Shown here: positions 1 to 10,451 of the stretch, one piece after another
How positions within the stretch are numbered: position 1 is the stretch's first letter
Layout: each line of letters begins with the position of its first letter
Assembly: GCA_963575745.1 (NCBI GenBank)
Contig: CAUYUJ010001299.1
Location: 38,723-102,722, forward strand
DNA from: Prorocentrum cordatum
Lineage: Eukaryota > Sar > Dinophyceae > Prorocentrales > Prorocentraceae
DNA length: 64,000 bases
Direction of reading: 5' to 3'
Position numbers and translations under genes: made by a program
The notes under the pieces: generated by a model
What the model was told of the DNA's origin: nothing
The model's database searches: none
What the model saw: only the letters and a program-made list of their open reading frames with translations

Positions 1-252
1 CTGGCCGCGGCGGAAATCCCGAGCGGCGATTCGAGGGGGACCAGGTCTCAGCCCACCGCAGACAGCGCGGACCGACGGAGATAGCAGGCCAGCCGGGAGC
101 GCCAGCGAGCACTCGAGGCTTTCGCATCGAGAGTCGTCGAAACCCTGGAGAACGGAGGCTGCGCGCCGGTCCGCAATGGGAGCCCCTGCCCGAGAGGCCG
201 TCGACGTAGACGGCGCATGTCGGTCTGCGTCCGCAGCCAGGGCGCCAGGATA
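1..252. repeat. Direct repeat, copy 1
   Basis: This block recurs at 548-799 (offset 547) and the two copies look identical by eye, ending at the shared GGCGCCAGGATA. The left end is cut by the window, so the unit may be longer. The 295 bp between the copies are unrelated. It lies in GC-rich retroelement-like debris. Confidence 0.9.
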
Positions 253-547
253 GACTGGCGCCGACCGCCACGAGGGCGAACGGGACCGCAAAGGGATTGG
301 GAACCTCGGAGTCGGCGTCCGAAGAGACAGGCCGCCAAGCAGGCCCAGAAAAGGCGCCAGGTGCCGCTGGCCAACATAGCGTTCACTGCGGGCGTGCTCG
401 GACACTGGGCGCATCAGACCAGCGGCGGGCAGCGGGCCCGGCAGCGCTGGAGCACTGACGGGGTGGACGCTGCGGAGGGCGCAGTGGCTCACTCGAGGAA
501 AAGGCCAGACTGATGCCCTAGCGATGCCGGCGCAAGTCAGGCCCCGG

Positions 548-799
548 CTGGCCGCGGCGGAAATCCCGAGCGGCGATTCGAGGGGGACCAGGTCTCAGCC
601 CACCGCAGACAGCGCGGACCGACGGAGATAGCAGGCCAGCCGGGAGCGCCAGCGAGCACTCGAGGCTTTCGCATCGAGAGTCGTCGAAACCCTGGAGAAC
701 GGAGGCTGCGCGCCGGTCCGCAATGGGAGCCCCTGCCCGAGAGGCCGTCGACGTAGACGGCGCATGTCGGTCTGCGTCCGCAGCCAGGGCGCCAGGATA
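548..799. repeat. Direct repeat, copy 2
   Basis: Second copy of the 1-252 block. After 799 the flanks differ (TAGACTGG in copy 1, TACACGAGG in copy 2), which fixes the right breakpoint at base 799. Confidence 0.9.
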
Positions 800-2369
800 C
801 ACGAGGCTTCCGAGAGCCCGAGTTGGCGGCCCACCAACTGCGCAGACATATCGCCGCCGAAGTCCGGAAGGAGCGCATTGTCGTCAAAACTTGGGACGGG
901 CTGGCAACGCTGTTCCGAGCCCGAGGGCGGCCGATGGCCCCGCGCATCCTGCGCGGGCTGAGGCAGCTCCCGCGGGGGGCCGAGCCGGGGCCCGCGCGGG
1001 CAGAGCCGGAGAGAGTCGGCTGGAGTTGTCGCCATCCCGCGGAGAGACACGCCAAGCAGCGTCAACGATCGAGTCACTCGCCCGCGGCTTGTTATCCCAC
1101 GGCCGCGGCGGAGAAGGATTACAAGGGGGCCATGACGGATGGATTCAATTCCCCGACGCGGCCTCGGGGGAGGCTCTGAAGAAACGCATGGCCCCCGAGC
1201 TCGAGGAGGCCCCACATCGACGCTGGACACGCCAGTCCGGACGACCTGGCTCGTCGGCGGCGAAGGCGGGCGGGCCCCAGGTGTCCGCTGCCAGATCCAC
1301 GGCGCCGCCGCGCTCGAGCTGCGCTGAGCGTCCGCGGAAGCGCCCGCCGCGACCGGCCCGTCTGCGCGAGGGCGACCTGACGTTCGCCGAGGTGGCGCAG
1401 GCGCGCCTGTTCAAGATTTGCGCGCGGCCCAACCGCGGCGCGCGCCCCCTGGCACGCGCCCTCTGGCAGGAGGGCAGAGTGGAACGCATGGTCCAGGAGG
1501 CTAAAAGCGCTGCGAAGAAGAATAGACGGCGCGGGGCCTACAGCTGTCAAGACGAGAGGAAGACCCTCGTTTGGGAGACGGCCTCCGCTCTGAACCACTT
1601 CCCGAGTCAGCGCGGCCATAGTCCGTCTCTGCTCTTGCGGACAGACAACACAGTTCGTCGGCGGGCGCCGGCGCGGGGGGAAAGCGGCGAGTTGCCGCCC
1701 CCGCGTCGCCGAGGGAGACGACCCGCTGACCAGGCGGCTCAGGATCCGCGAGCGTTGCCAACAGTCGCAGCGATCAGTTGCTGCGCGGAGCCGCGGCAAC
1801 CTGAAGCAGCGGAGCGAAGGGGAACGGGCGCCCTTCTCCAGGCCCTTTCGGACGGAAAGGGGCAGCCGGGTAAACGAGCCGGAACGATGCGGGCCGGCCG
1901 CGGTGTTCGGAAGGAAGAACAGGAACGCGCGGGCGCAGCATGGGGGGGGCGCTCTTGGCCGCCACGGGGCACCTGAGACTTTTGCGCCCAGGAGAACACG
2001 CGGCTGAAGCTGGCTCGCCGCCCCGGCCCCTCGCCGAGATCCGCTGGGCCGTGAGTCGCGAAGAGCTCGAAGACCTAACTGGCCTGCGTCCCGAACCGGA
2101 GGATTTGGAAGCGGCCGATGGACTGGCGCGCGGGGGCGAGTCCGACGACGGACCCCCGCGGGGGCGGAACCGCCGGCAGCGGCGGTCGAGACGGCGCGAA
2201 GCCAGAGCGGGCGACGCCGTCGCGAGCCCAGGGGCCGTTCAGAGCAGCGGACTGCTCCGGGTCCTGCCCCCTGAGCTGGAGCGCTGCGAGATTTCCCCTG
2301 CATGGCTGGGCCGCGACCGAATCGGGCCAACCCGTGGGGGGCCTGCGCGACGCTTCCCAGGGGCCGCCA
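800..2369 (+). other. Unrecognised GC-rich coding-like region
   Basis: A plus-strand frame is open from 723 to 1976 (417 codons) and another from 1940 to 2383. The first has a non-random stretch around 1370-1560 (FAEVAQARLFKICARPNRGA, then KNRRRGAYSCQDERKTLVWE). I do not recognise a family. High GC lengthens open frames in every phase here, so openness alone proves little. The region ends in a motif shared with 23553-23570, which suggests remains of a mobile element, possibly a Gag-like frame. No start, splice site or terminal repeat was found. Confidence 0.3.
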
Positions 2370-2387
2370 GGATCTTAATTTAAGAAC
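2370..2387 (+). repeat. Terminal-type motif AGGATCTTAATTTAAGA
   Basis: The AT-rich motif AGGATCTTAATTTAAGA closes the GC-rich block and recurs in reverse complement at 23553-23570. In both places a GC-rich sequence with gccaaccc/cccaaccc lies just before it and AT-richer DNA follows. It looks like the conserved end of one element class. Confidence 0.5.
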
Positions 2388-2389
2388 GT

Positions 2390-3290
2390 GGTGTTTGTTG
2401 TTATTTTGTTTTAGTATATCATGCTGGTTTAGGATGGTTTTGCCATATTTGATCTTTTTCATGTTTTGTAACTATCGAAATACTGCGCGCGACGACGTTC
2501 GACGCTCTTTGCGAGGATCTCGAGAATTCTCCAGGGGCCAGCGGGCGACCCACGATTTCTCGGGCTGCAGCCAAGGAGATAGCTGCCCGACACGCGCAGC
2601 ACTCTACAGAGCAAGCCTTCCTGGCCGCTAGTTTAAGCCAGTTGGGGCCACCTGCTGGCCCCTGAAGAATTTTCTTTTTTTGTTTAAAAAAGGGAGAAAA
2701 TCATAGCATTGAGCGTGGAACGGCCTCGCGTGCAACAATCGGTAAGGACCGAAAGATGCCACTTGATAGCAATAGAATTATGAGCTCGAGCATCGATCGG
2801 ATCGGCGGCGCGTCGCCGAATCTCGGGCCGACGAGATCGACTGGTAGGAGGGTTGGAGGAAGGGGGGGGGGCAGGGCAGTGATGCGATTGCGAGAAGAAG
2901 GCGCGTTGCACGCGAGGTGGATGAGGATTTCACATGCACTGGCATTCACGCGAATGCTGGTATATGTGTTCTCCGAAGGGCTTCCACAAAGGCTGGGGAA
3001 ACACATGGCCCAATAGCGCGGCACATCCTAAAGGCAGGGGGCGGCGGTGATTCGCCGTGGGCGCATTCGATCATCACAATGCGATTACCACGGACCTCGC
3101 ACCCATCATCTTAGCTCCATTCCTCCATCCCACCATCCCGTCCACGCTGCACTCATATTTCCAGGCGGCTGTGGCAGCCATGGGCAAATCTGCTCTCTGG
3201 CTCGGGCGCTGGCAACGTCGGCAGGCTGGCTAATTATGAAATGCATCGTGTGCGTGCGTGCAACGTGCGTTGGCGTGCTGTCAGTTGCAG
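2390..3290. other. No gene seen
   Basis: AT-richer DNA (2390-2470) passes into mixed sequence with short open frames only. No domain, splice site or repeat stands out. Confidence 0.5.
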
Positions 3291-3295
3291 TTATA

Positions 3296-3297
<2 letters not shown>

Positions 3298-3331
<34 letters not shown>
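3298..3331. repeat. (AT)n microsatellite
   Basis: An uninterrupted AT dinucleotide run followed by ACACATGTATACACATATAC. A similar run lies at 10341-10371. Confidence 0.95.
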
Positions 3332-3335
<4 letters not shown>

Positions 3336-3639
3336 GTATACACATATACATATAAATGTAAATTCTCATACGCACCTCTCCGAGGGAGTAGAGCTCAGAG
3401 GGGATTAATGCGTCCGTGCGTCCGTGCGTGCGTGCGTCTTCGATTTTCCCGGCCGTTTCGCTAGGGACATCCTCAAAATTCTGAAAATCGGTGGCACCCC
3501 TCACGCAGATCGTGAAGGAGAGGTCCAAAAACACATAGGAATTTCAACATTTTAACATAAAACCTTCAAAAACACATGGTAATTTCAATAATTTTGACCC
3601 CGATTCTCAGAGAATGGCGGTTTCGCCTGAGACATCCTC

Positions 3640-3990
3640 CCAAAATCGAGCCCCAGACCCCTCCTCGGAGCCTCCTGGGGGCCTCCTGGTACCCCAGACC
3701 CCGCCTCGGAGCCTCCTGGAGTTCTCCTGGGCCTGCTGAGGCCGCCTGGGGCCTCCTGGGGCCTCCTGGGGCTTCAGAACTACATGCACACACAGAGACA
3801 CAAATCACGCCCAACACATCACACGCTAGACAAACATAACATACACACACACAACACCGACAACACAAAAAGCACGCACCACACAAAGCACACATCACAC
3901 ACACACACAACACTCACAATCCTGGGGCCTCCTGGAGCCTCTTCTGGTATCCAAGTCGGGCCTCCTGAGGCTTCCTGGGGGGCCCTGGTA
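3640..3990. repeat. GCCTCCTGGGG minisatellite with CA-rich core
   Basis: Degenerate tandem GCCTCCTGGGG units at about 3655-3775 and 3915-3985 flank a CACACA-rich stretch (3780-3915). The units resemble, in complementary sense, the CCAAGAGGCCC repeats seen elsewhere in this window. Confidence 0.7.
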
Positions 3991-4140
3991 CACACGTCGC
4001 AAGGTGTGGCAGCCTCACTTGCGCTCGAGTGCGACTTCGCTGTTGCATGTCACTCCTGCTTCAAACGCCCCTTCAGCTTGTTGTATGAGCCTGGGCACAC
4101 ACGTGCCACTTGTATATACAGCGCCGCGTGCACGGTGTGT

Positions 4141-7100
4141 CTAGCGCGTCTGCGCTATGAACTCTGCGACAGCTTCGCAAAACGCCGGTGGGTATTCTTT
4201 GGATGCGGCCTGATCTTTGGTCTTATTGACCCAAGCTCTGGTCTTCCATCCTGCGATGGCAGCCTTTCCATCTGCGCCGGCCCGAGAACGGTTTGAAACA
4301 CGTGGGCCTAACGTCGTTAGAGGGGCGTGGGAGCCCGAAGCAGACAGAGAACGCGCTGCGTCCCTCTTGGTAGCACCTATGTGCATACGTGCAGCAGAGA
4401 GAGAGTGAGTGGTAAACATTGCCAGCGGCTTTAAACTTGTCCAGCCGAATACTGCGAGGTACGTTGTCAGTTTGCCAGCGTTAATCATGTTCAGGCTGGC
4501 CTGCCAGGAGCGGCTGCGAACGGGCGGCGTCGACGGGGGCGGGCAAGATGGGAGATCGGGCCGAGGCGCTGCGCAGAAGGAACGGGCGGAGAGGGGCAGG
4601 GGGAGAGATGAGAGAGCAATAGGGAGAGAGATAGAGTGAGAGAGAACAATAGAGATGGGGAGCCGACATTGCCAGAATGACAGAGTACGACGTCAAGGGG
4701 GCATCTGGGGCGGGCGGGGCGCCGATGCGTGAAAGGGGGCGACGCGAAACATTGCGGCATCTCCCAGCCATGATACCGATGGGGGACACATGTACATGCG
4801 CCCCCCATCGGTATCACGCTGAATGTCGGGCCCAGTTGGCGCAGCCACGGCGCCCGCGGCAAGCTCTCGGCCAGGCGCGGCCGAAGGCGAAATCTCACCA
4901 GCCCTCTGGGCGTAGGTGGTTTAGGGCGTTTCCTTTTCCACCCCTCATTCTCCTCATCGGGGAGTGGTTTACCCCCCCCCCTACGCCCCCTCCTTGGCCT
5001 GGGCGCTTTTACGAGGGTGCTGGCACCATTATGGCTCCAGTGTTGCGTCCATCCTGTTTGGTCCCTTGGGATTCGGCCCCAAAGTGACCTCCTGGGGAGG
5101 GGGGAGGGGGTGCGCTAATTACTGCACCCCTCTCGTTTAATTAGATCTCCTCCAAGGTGGCCCCAAGCAGCGACCAGGAGGTGCCCATTGAGAGGTTCCG
5201 AGGTGGCCCCAAGACGGCCCCAGAGGCCCCCAGGGGGGTCCCAAAAGGATCCCAAGCGGCCCCAAGAGGCCCACCCGAGACACCCGAGGCGCCGAAGAGC
5301 CCCCCCACGACCGCCCAGAGACCCCCAATGCGCCCCAAGACGCTCAACAGATACACCAGGAGGCCCCGAAGAGCATCCAGGAGACATCTGCCTCTTTTGC
5401 TCGCTCTCCTCCTCCCCCTCCTTCCTCCTCCTGTCTCATCTCATCCTCCTCCTCCTGTCTCATCTCATCCTCCTCCTCCCTCTCCGTCCCCTCCTCCTCC
5501 TCATCTCATTCGTCCTCCTTCTCCCTACTCCCTCATCCATCCATCCAACTTCCCCATTCGCCCCACTCTCTCCATCGCGCGGTTCGGCCGCCCCCCTCTT
5601 TGCCCCCGTGAATCCTTGATCGCCCCTCAACTCGCCTGGGCGTCGATTCTGGATGGGCTGGCGGGGATGCGCGAAGCGTCTAGAACTCCATGGGGATGGG
5701 GCGGGCGGGGGCGAGGAGTTGAACGGGTAGATGACTCGCAGACAAGACAGGGAGCATTGTCGAGCAGCAGAGAAACGTGCATTTGGCAGTGCTCAGAGAA
5801 AGGTCGCCACCCAGTGCCCCGCCCCATTCGCGAGAATGCGGCGGGCCCGAACCAGCGCTGCAACGATTGGACTATCCTGCACCACCCGCGCCCACCCTCA
5901 ACAGGTAGCACACGTCGTCCGACCCTTCCGATCGATCCTCCTCTTCGCTGGAGCAAAACTTGGCGACGTGCGCCCAGCAGCCGCGATGGCACGCTGGGAC
6001 TTGCGATCTAACGCCGATAGCAAAACTTGGCGACGTGCGCCCAGCAGCCGCGATGGCACGCTGGGACTTGCGATCTAACGCCAAGCCCATGGCCACATGT
6101 GTTTTTTTGAGGCCAGGCAGGCCGACTGATCTCTTAACTCTGCGCGTGCGCGGCCAAGATGGCCGAAAGGACCAGGCTGGTCCGAGGAGTGCACTCGCTC
6201 TGCTGCCACTCTGATGCTGGCGCCTTCGCGCGAGCTCAGCTGGCGCTCGCGTGGAGCCACGAGGTGCTCGAGTTGCCAGACTCACGCGAACTCTCGTTCA
6301 GCTGCTGGTCCTGGGCAATCTTGATGGCCGACCTGAAACCCGCCTTGTACGCCTTCTCCACTGCATCCTCCATCAGTTTCGATGAAATCGTCTTGAACGC
6401 CTTCTTGGTGACAACGAGCCGTAACCCTGGGTCAAGCCCTCCTGCGCTCGTCTTCCCCGCAGTCTCAAGGTCGTCCAAGCGCTCCTTGTACTCGCTGTCG
6501 TACTGCTTCTTGTAGTCGTCGTACTCCTTCTTGTAGCCGTACTGATCGTCGTACCAGTCGTTGGCGGAGCCGTTGCCCTTCTGCTTGTTGCCGCCGGTGG
6601 CGGAGTCGTGGCCCTCGCCGTCGCCGTCGCCGCCCTTCTGATCGCACGCGAGCGGGCCCGTCGGCCAGTCCACGACGACGGCGATCGCCGTCTTCTTGTT
6701 GACGACCCAGCCGTTATCAGGGAACTCATCGCCGACGTCTGGGTCCTCGTTGTAGAGCCACTGCCGCTCACCGCGCTTGGTCGCGAACAGCTTGATGGCT
6801 GTCTGGGCCTCCTCGTCGGTGAAGGCGCTGCGCAGGTGGGAGAACGTCTCGACCAACTCCTGCTTGATCTGCTTTGGGAGCGGGTTGAGCGGGTACTTGC
6901 CCTCTCCCGCCATTGGGAACCAGACTGGCACGAAGCAGCGCCAATCCGCCATCCAACACCACCTCATCACTTTGTTCGCGCCGTCGAGGGTGACCACTGG
7001 CTCTGCCATCGCTCGTCTCGGCGCTGGCGGCGGCGGCGTAAGCGTCGGCGTGGGCGGAGGCAGCTAGAGCCGAACAACTTACGGCGGGAAATCGGTGAGA

Positions 7101-7571
7101 ACGGCGGCATAATACTAGCCTGGGTCTACCTGGTTTCGTTTCTCTAGTCGGTGGCAGGGGGGCGAGTAGGCTGGGGAATCGATTTCGATGTCGGTTGGCG
7201 ATGAGGGCGGGTGATGAGGATGATGTGGTATGCCCCCAGCTGTCAGTGTTCTCTCAATGCGTTGTATTTCCTGCTCGTCGCCCCCCCCCCCTGGCGCTCC
7301 GCCGCCCCCCGCCCCCGAAAAAACAAAACAACTCTCAGCGCCCCAGGTGGCGGTGGAGCGGGGCCAACCGCGGAGGGGGGGGGCGATTCTGCAAAGCAAC
7401 CGGGGGCGCACAATAGCGTTCTCGTGGGGATGCGGGGGGGCGAGATAAGGAGAGAGACGGCAAGCGACGGAGAAAACGAGCGAACAAAGGCGGAATACGG
7501 ACACCGAAACACGGCGGGTGATCGGACGAGCGAACGAGAGAGAGAGGGAGACCGATATAGGGAGAGGGAGG

Positions 7572-7624
<53 letters not shown>

Positions 7625-9846
7625 ATATATATATAGAGAGAGAGAGAGAGAGAAGCGGCAGTACGGGCGATTGGCCTTGATGGAGCTAACGTGCCACAAG
7701 ATGGAACACGAAGGGTTCTCCAATATAACCTTGACGCCGCGAGCGTCAGCCAAAACCATCAACCGCGACCTGGGTAGCCATCGGAGGGCGGGTTGGCGCG
7801 GGGCGGGCGATCGTCGATGCCAGTTCCGCCGATGTGGGGCGGGAGATGTGGACAGGTGGCGTTTGGGGCGAACGGGTGAAAGGGAGCGGCGGCGAAGGGG
7901 AGACACACGCTGGCGGTGGAGGCAGCGGGGGTGATATTGCAGGGGCGGGGTTGACATTGCAGAATGGCGTGGCGGGGGGGGGGAGCGAGAGTCTACCATT
8001 CGCCGCGATCGACGCGTTGCCGAGGCGACCGATCGAGCAATAGCTGCCGTGCGTGGTCAAAACACTGCGTGAGGTCGCACTGCCTGACATAACTAAGCCC
8101 GTCAACAATCGCTCGCCCGATCATCCACCCGACCCCTACAGCCAGGATTGCCGGTCGTGTATTAAGGCTGTGGCATTATCTCTGCCACGAAATTCGCTTC
8201 GAGAACGTCCCTCCTGCTCTCGTCGCCGAGAATATTTGCGCCCCTGTCCCTCATCGTGTGGCCCATCGCAACGCCCACCCACGTGCTGCACTCGGGCTCG
8301 ATCATGAGCGTGCCACCAGGCTTGATCTGCAGCACGCACATCGCACATGTGAGGAGCCCCTGCAGCGTACACACGTCCTCAGACACATGCGATGTACGCC
8401 TGCACTAGGCCATCACATTTAAAACGTCACTTGCGCCATACCTAATTGGACGCGACTTGGACGCGACTTGGACGCGTCCAAGTCGCATCCAAACCGACTC
8501 GGTCGCGATTTGGGCGCCACTTGGACGCGACTTGGACGCGTCCAAGTCGCATCCAAACCGACTTGGTCGCAAGTTGGACGCGTCCAAATTGCGTCCAAAT
8601 CGCGCCAGCCCTATGGGTGCCATGCGGTCTGACGGTGTAGTCGCGCCCTTTTCCGCAACAGCAAATCTTCACTTTCGAGTGGATATACTCCATCACCCAT
8701 CCCCTGGACCTGGACGGGGGCGGGCGCGAGCGGCCAGCTCGTTCAAGATGGCCCGAGATGGCTCCAAGAGGGCATCAGAGAGCCCAAGATGGCACCCCAA
8801 ATCGCTCAATTCCCAAAATAGCTAGCAAAAGTGACCCAGAGAAAGCAGCGATACGGATGAAGCTGCTTCCAGTGACCTCTCAGGCCCCCCCCGAGAAGCC
8901 AGCGTCTTTCAACGCAAACACATGGGTTGGCATTGTCGCAGTTTCGCTTCCGATGCACTGTTTGAGGTCTCAAGATGGCCCCGCGAGGGCCCCAGAGAGC
9001 CCCGAGAAGGGCACGAGGCGCCGCCCGAAACAACCCCAAGAGCGCCCAAGATCGCCCCGAGATGGCCCCAATATTTCGATGGCCCAGGAGGGGCGACGAA
9101 ACTCTAACCCCCCCCCTCCTTTGATCGATGGTCCCCAAGATGGCCTCAGGAGGCGCTCAATAACTTCCAAGAGGGCCCCGCGAGAGCTCCAATAGAGCCC
9201 CCAGATCGAAGGCTCCGCGCGGGCTCCACTGCGCCCCCAAAGAGCTCCAAGAGGACCCCACGACGCTGCCTAGCTCCAATAAGGCATCTGATGCTCAAAG
9301 ATAGCCCTCAAAATGACCCAGCGCCTTCCTCCCCCTCCTCTCTTTGACTGGTATGTCTTACCATCAGCGTTATGCGTTCCATTTTCCGTCAGCTCTCGTG
9401 GGCAGGGCTTCTGCGTGGGTTGGCGCGGATTTCAGACACGTAAACATGTGGCGCCCAAGTCACGACCATGCAACTCTGTATGATTCGAGATACGGTGCGG
9501 TGACGTTGCAAAAACGAACCGGCTTCGGGGGTGTGCGAACTGATGAATGTGGTGCATTTTGAACCCTTCGCGGCCTGTCGAAACCACGAGCTTTCAATCC
9601 TTTGGTGATCAACTTGTTGGTGACCCCACCAGCGCCGCAGAACAATTCGAAACAATCTAGGTAGCGAACCAAGGTAACTGGCATATCCCCCGTGATCCAT
9701 CGAGCAACCTCACCCGATGCTGCTTCCATCAGGATATCAGAATTATCGTATGCAAGAACGTGATCGTTTGCGTCCGGCCATCCCTGTCTCACTCTAGCTG
9801 CTAGCCAGTCTGGCACGCCGTGGCCCAAACCCAGAACCTCGGCCAT
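4141..9846 (-). CDS. Cytosine-C5-methyltransferase-like protein, five exons
   Basis: Inferred exons: 9846-9575, 8399-8181, 7769-7676, 4500-4377 and 4271-4141 (stop TAG at 4143-4141). They sum to 840 nt, an intact 279-residue frame. Exon 1 holds an AdoMet-binding motif I, LDCFELFCGAGGVTNKL (about residues 77-93). Exon 2 has PGGTLMIEPECSTWVG, matching motif IV with PEC in place of the usual PPC. Exon 3 has VKVILENPSCSILWH, matching motif VI with ENP in place of ENV. Exon 4 carries TYLAVFGWTSLKPL and exon 5 KEYPPAFCEAVAEF, a tail I recall from a dispersed dinoflagellate family. Introns are GC-AG, GA-AG, GC-AG and GT-AG. The start is the first ATG before MAEVLGLGHGVPDW. The fold is well supported; real methylation activity and substrate are unknown because the motif IV and VI residues deviate. 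The GA donor of intron 2 is the least certain junction. Confidence 0.75.
4885..5745 (+). repeat. Intronic dispersed repeat R1
   Basis: About 860 bp lying in intron 3 of the methyltransferase-like gene. Parts in order: a segment near CCAGCCCTCTGGGCGTAGG, a G-rich stretch, degenerate CCAAGAGG units (5150-5390), a CTCCTC-rich stretch, then CTGGATGGGCTGGCGGGGAT. The same order occurs at 13780-14660 (R3). Relative to the host gene it is antisense. Confidence 0.75.
5952..6082. repeat. 67-bp tandem duplication
   Basis: The block AGCAAAACTTGGCGACGTGC ... GATCTAACGCC at 5952-6015 repeats at 6019-6082 (offset 67) with no difference visible, so it is recent. Confidence 0.9.
6236..7009 (-). CDS. Unrecognised 257-residue protein nested in an intron
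   Basis: An uninterrupted frame starts at an ATG (7009-7007, MAEPVVTLDGANKVMRW) and ends with TGA at 6238-6236. It lies wholly inside intron 3 of the methyltransferase-like gene, on the same strand. The N-terminal 110 residues look globular (WLYNEDPDVGDEFPDNGWVV, AIAVVVDWPTGPLACDQ). A Gly/Asp/Asn-rich linker and a Tyr/Asp/Lys-rich stretch (YDDQYGYKKEYDDYKKQY) follow, then a helical C-terminal part. I know no family. A GTGAGT donor-like hexamer (6285-6280) near the 3' end could mean that the last about 16 codons are intron and more exons follow. A weak SL-like sequence lies 53 bases upstream of the ATG. Confidence 0.6.
   Translation of the reverse strand: MAEPVVTLDGANKVMRWCWMADWRCFVPVWFPMAGEGKYPLNPLPKQIKQELVETFSHLRSAFTDEEAQTAIKLFATKRGERQWLYNEDPDVGDEFPDNGWVVNKKTAIAVVVDWPTGPLACDQKGGDGDGEGHDSATGGNKQKGNGSANDWYDDQYGYKKEYDDYKKQYDSEYKERLDDLETAGKTSAGGLDPGLRLVVTKKAFKTISSKLMEDAVEKAYKAGFRSAIKIAQDQQLNESSRESGNSSTSWLHASAS
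7062..7082 (-). other. Weak spliced-leader-like relic
   Basis: On the minus strand this 21-mer begins CCGTA and ends GGCTCTAG, about 14 of 21 positions matching the dinoflagellate spliced leader. Several such matches are expected by chance in 64 kb. Only its position just upstream of the 7009 ATG makes it notable. Confidence 0.25.
7540..7654. repeat. (GA)n microsatellite with AT core
   Basis: GA dinucleotides run from about 7540 to 7654, interrupted by TCTATATATATATA at 7621-7635. The tract begins about 20 bp past the 3' side of exon 3, inside intron 3 of the methyltransferase-like gene. Confidence 0.95.
8446..8612. repeat. Palindromic T(T)GGACGCG repeat cluster P1
   Basis: Two tandem 64-bp units (from 8456 and 8520) each hold a perfect 24-bp palindrome, at 8463-8486 and 8527-8550, centred on TTGGACGCGTCCAA. 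A third TTGGACGCGTCCAA follows at 8574-8587. The cluster lies in intron 1 of the methyltransferase-like gene, about 50 bp from exon 2. Confidence 0.9.
8690..9440 (+). repeat. Intronic dispersed repeat R2
   Basis: About 750 bp inside intron 1 of the methyltransferase-like gene, homologous to 15040-15905 (R4). Shared landmarks are GGGCGCGAGCGGCCAG / GGGTCGCGAGCGGCCAG, CCCCGAG.AGCCAGC, degenerate CCAAGAGGCCC units, and GTCAGCTCTCGTGGGC near the right end. Confidence 0.75.
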
Positions 9847-9889
9847 GCTTCTTGATGGGGGACGCGTAAATATATTTAGAATGGCCAAG

Positions 9890-10338
9890 ACTGCCCAGAA
9901 CTCTGATGTGGTGGTGCAGCGTCCGAGAGAAAGTCAACCTGTGGCACCGCTGAGCCAGATTGCGGACGGTGAGGTTCAGAGACTCATCAGTAAAGGTAGA
10001 ATGCAAACGCGGCGGGCCGAACTCGCTGATCCTTAGGAGAGCGATCGACGTTCCGATGATCAGCTGCTCGCGCGAGTGCCCCGATCCACTGCGCCCGCCC
10101 ACTACCCCGCCCGCGCGCAACCCCAAAAATCCCCCAGGTAGTCCAGGCGGGCGTTTGGCTAGACGAGTGGATCGGGGGGTGGCGTGGGCAACCGATCGTC
10201 GCTATCCTTTTTGTCCCTTCGAACGCAGTTATTTTGTTATTTGCGAAATTGTTTCTCTCACTCTCTGAGTATATACATTTTACAGGTCTATAGATATTGT
10301 TTGTTTCTCGCTCTCCCTCTCTCTCTCTCTCACGCGCT

Positions 10339-10373
<35 letters not shown>

Positions 10374-10450
10374 AGTACATGTATCGCTATCACACTCACT
10401 CCGAGACGGGGGGGCGCACCCAAGACAGACGCCCAGAGACGAGGTGGAGG
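9890..10450. other. No gene seen; CT and AT microsatellites
   Basis: Spacer between two minus-strand genes. It holds CT repeats (10311-10331) and an AT run (10341-10371), and no convincing coding sequence. Confidence 0.5.
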
Positions 10451-10451
10451 G

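Noticed and set aside
723-1976. 417-codon plus-strand frame as a confident gene
   Set aside because: It overlaps a direct repeat, no family or start was recognised, and high GC opens several frames here; listed only as coding-like debris.
8456-8583. Two 64-bp repeats considered as a CRISPR array
   Set aside because: Only two direct copies, palindromic throughout, no unique spacers, no cas genes, and a eukaryotic intron context.
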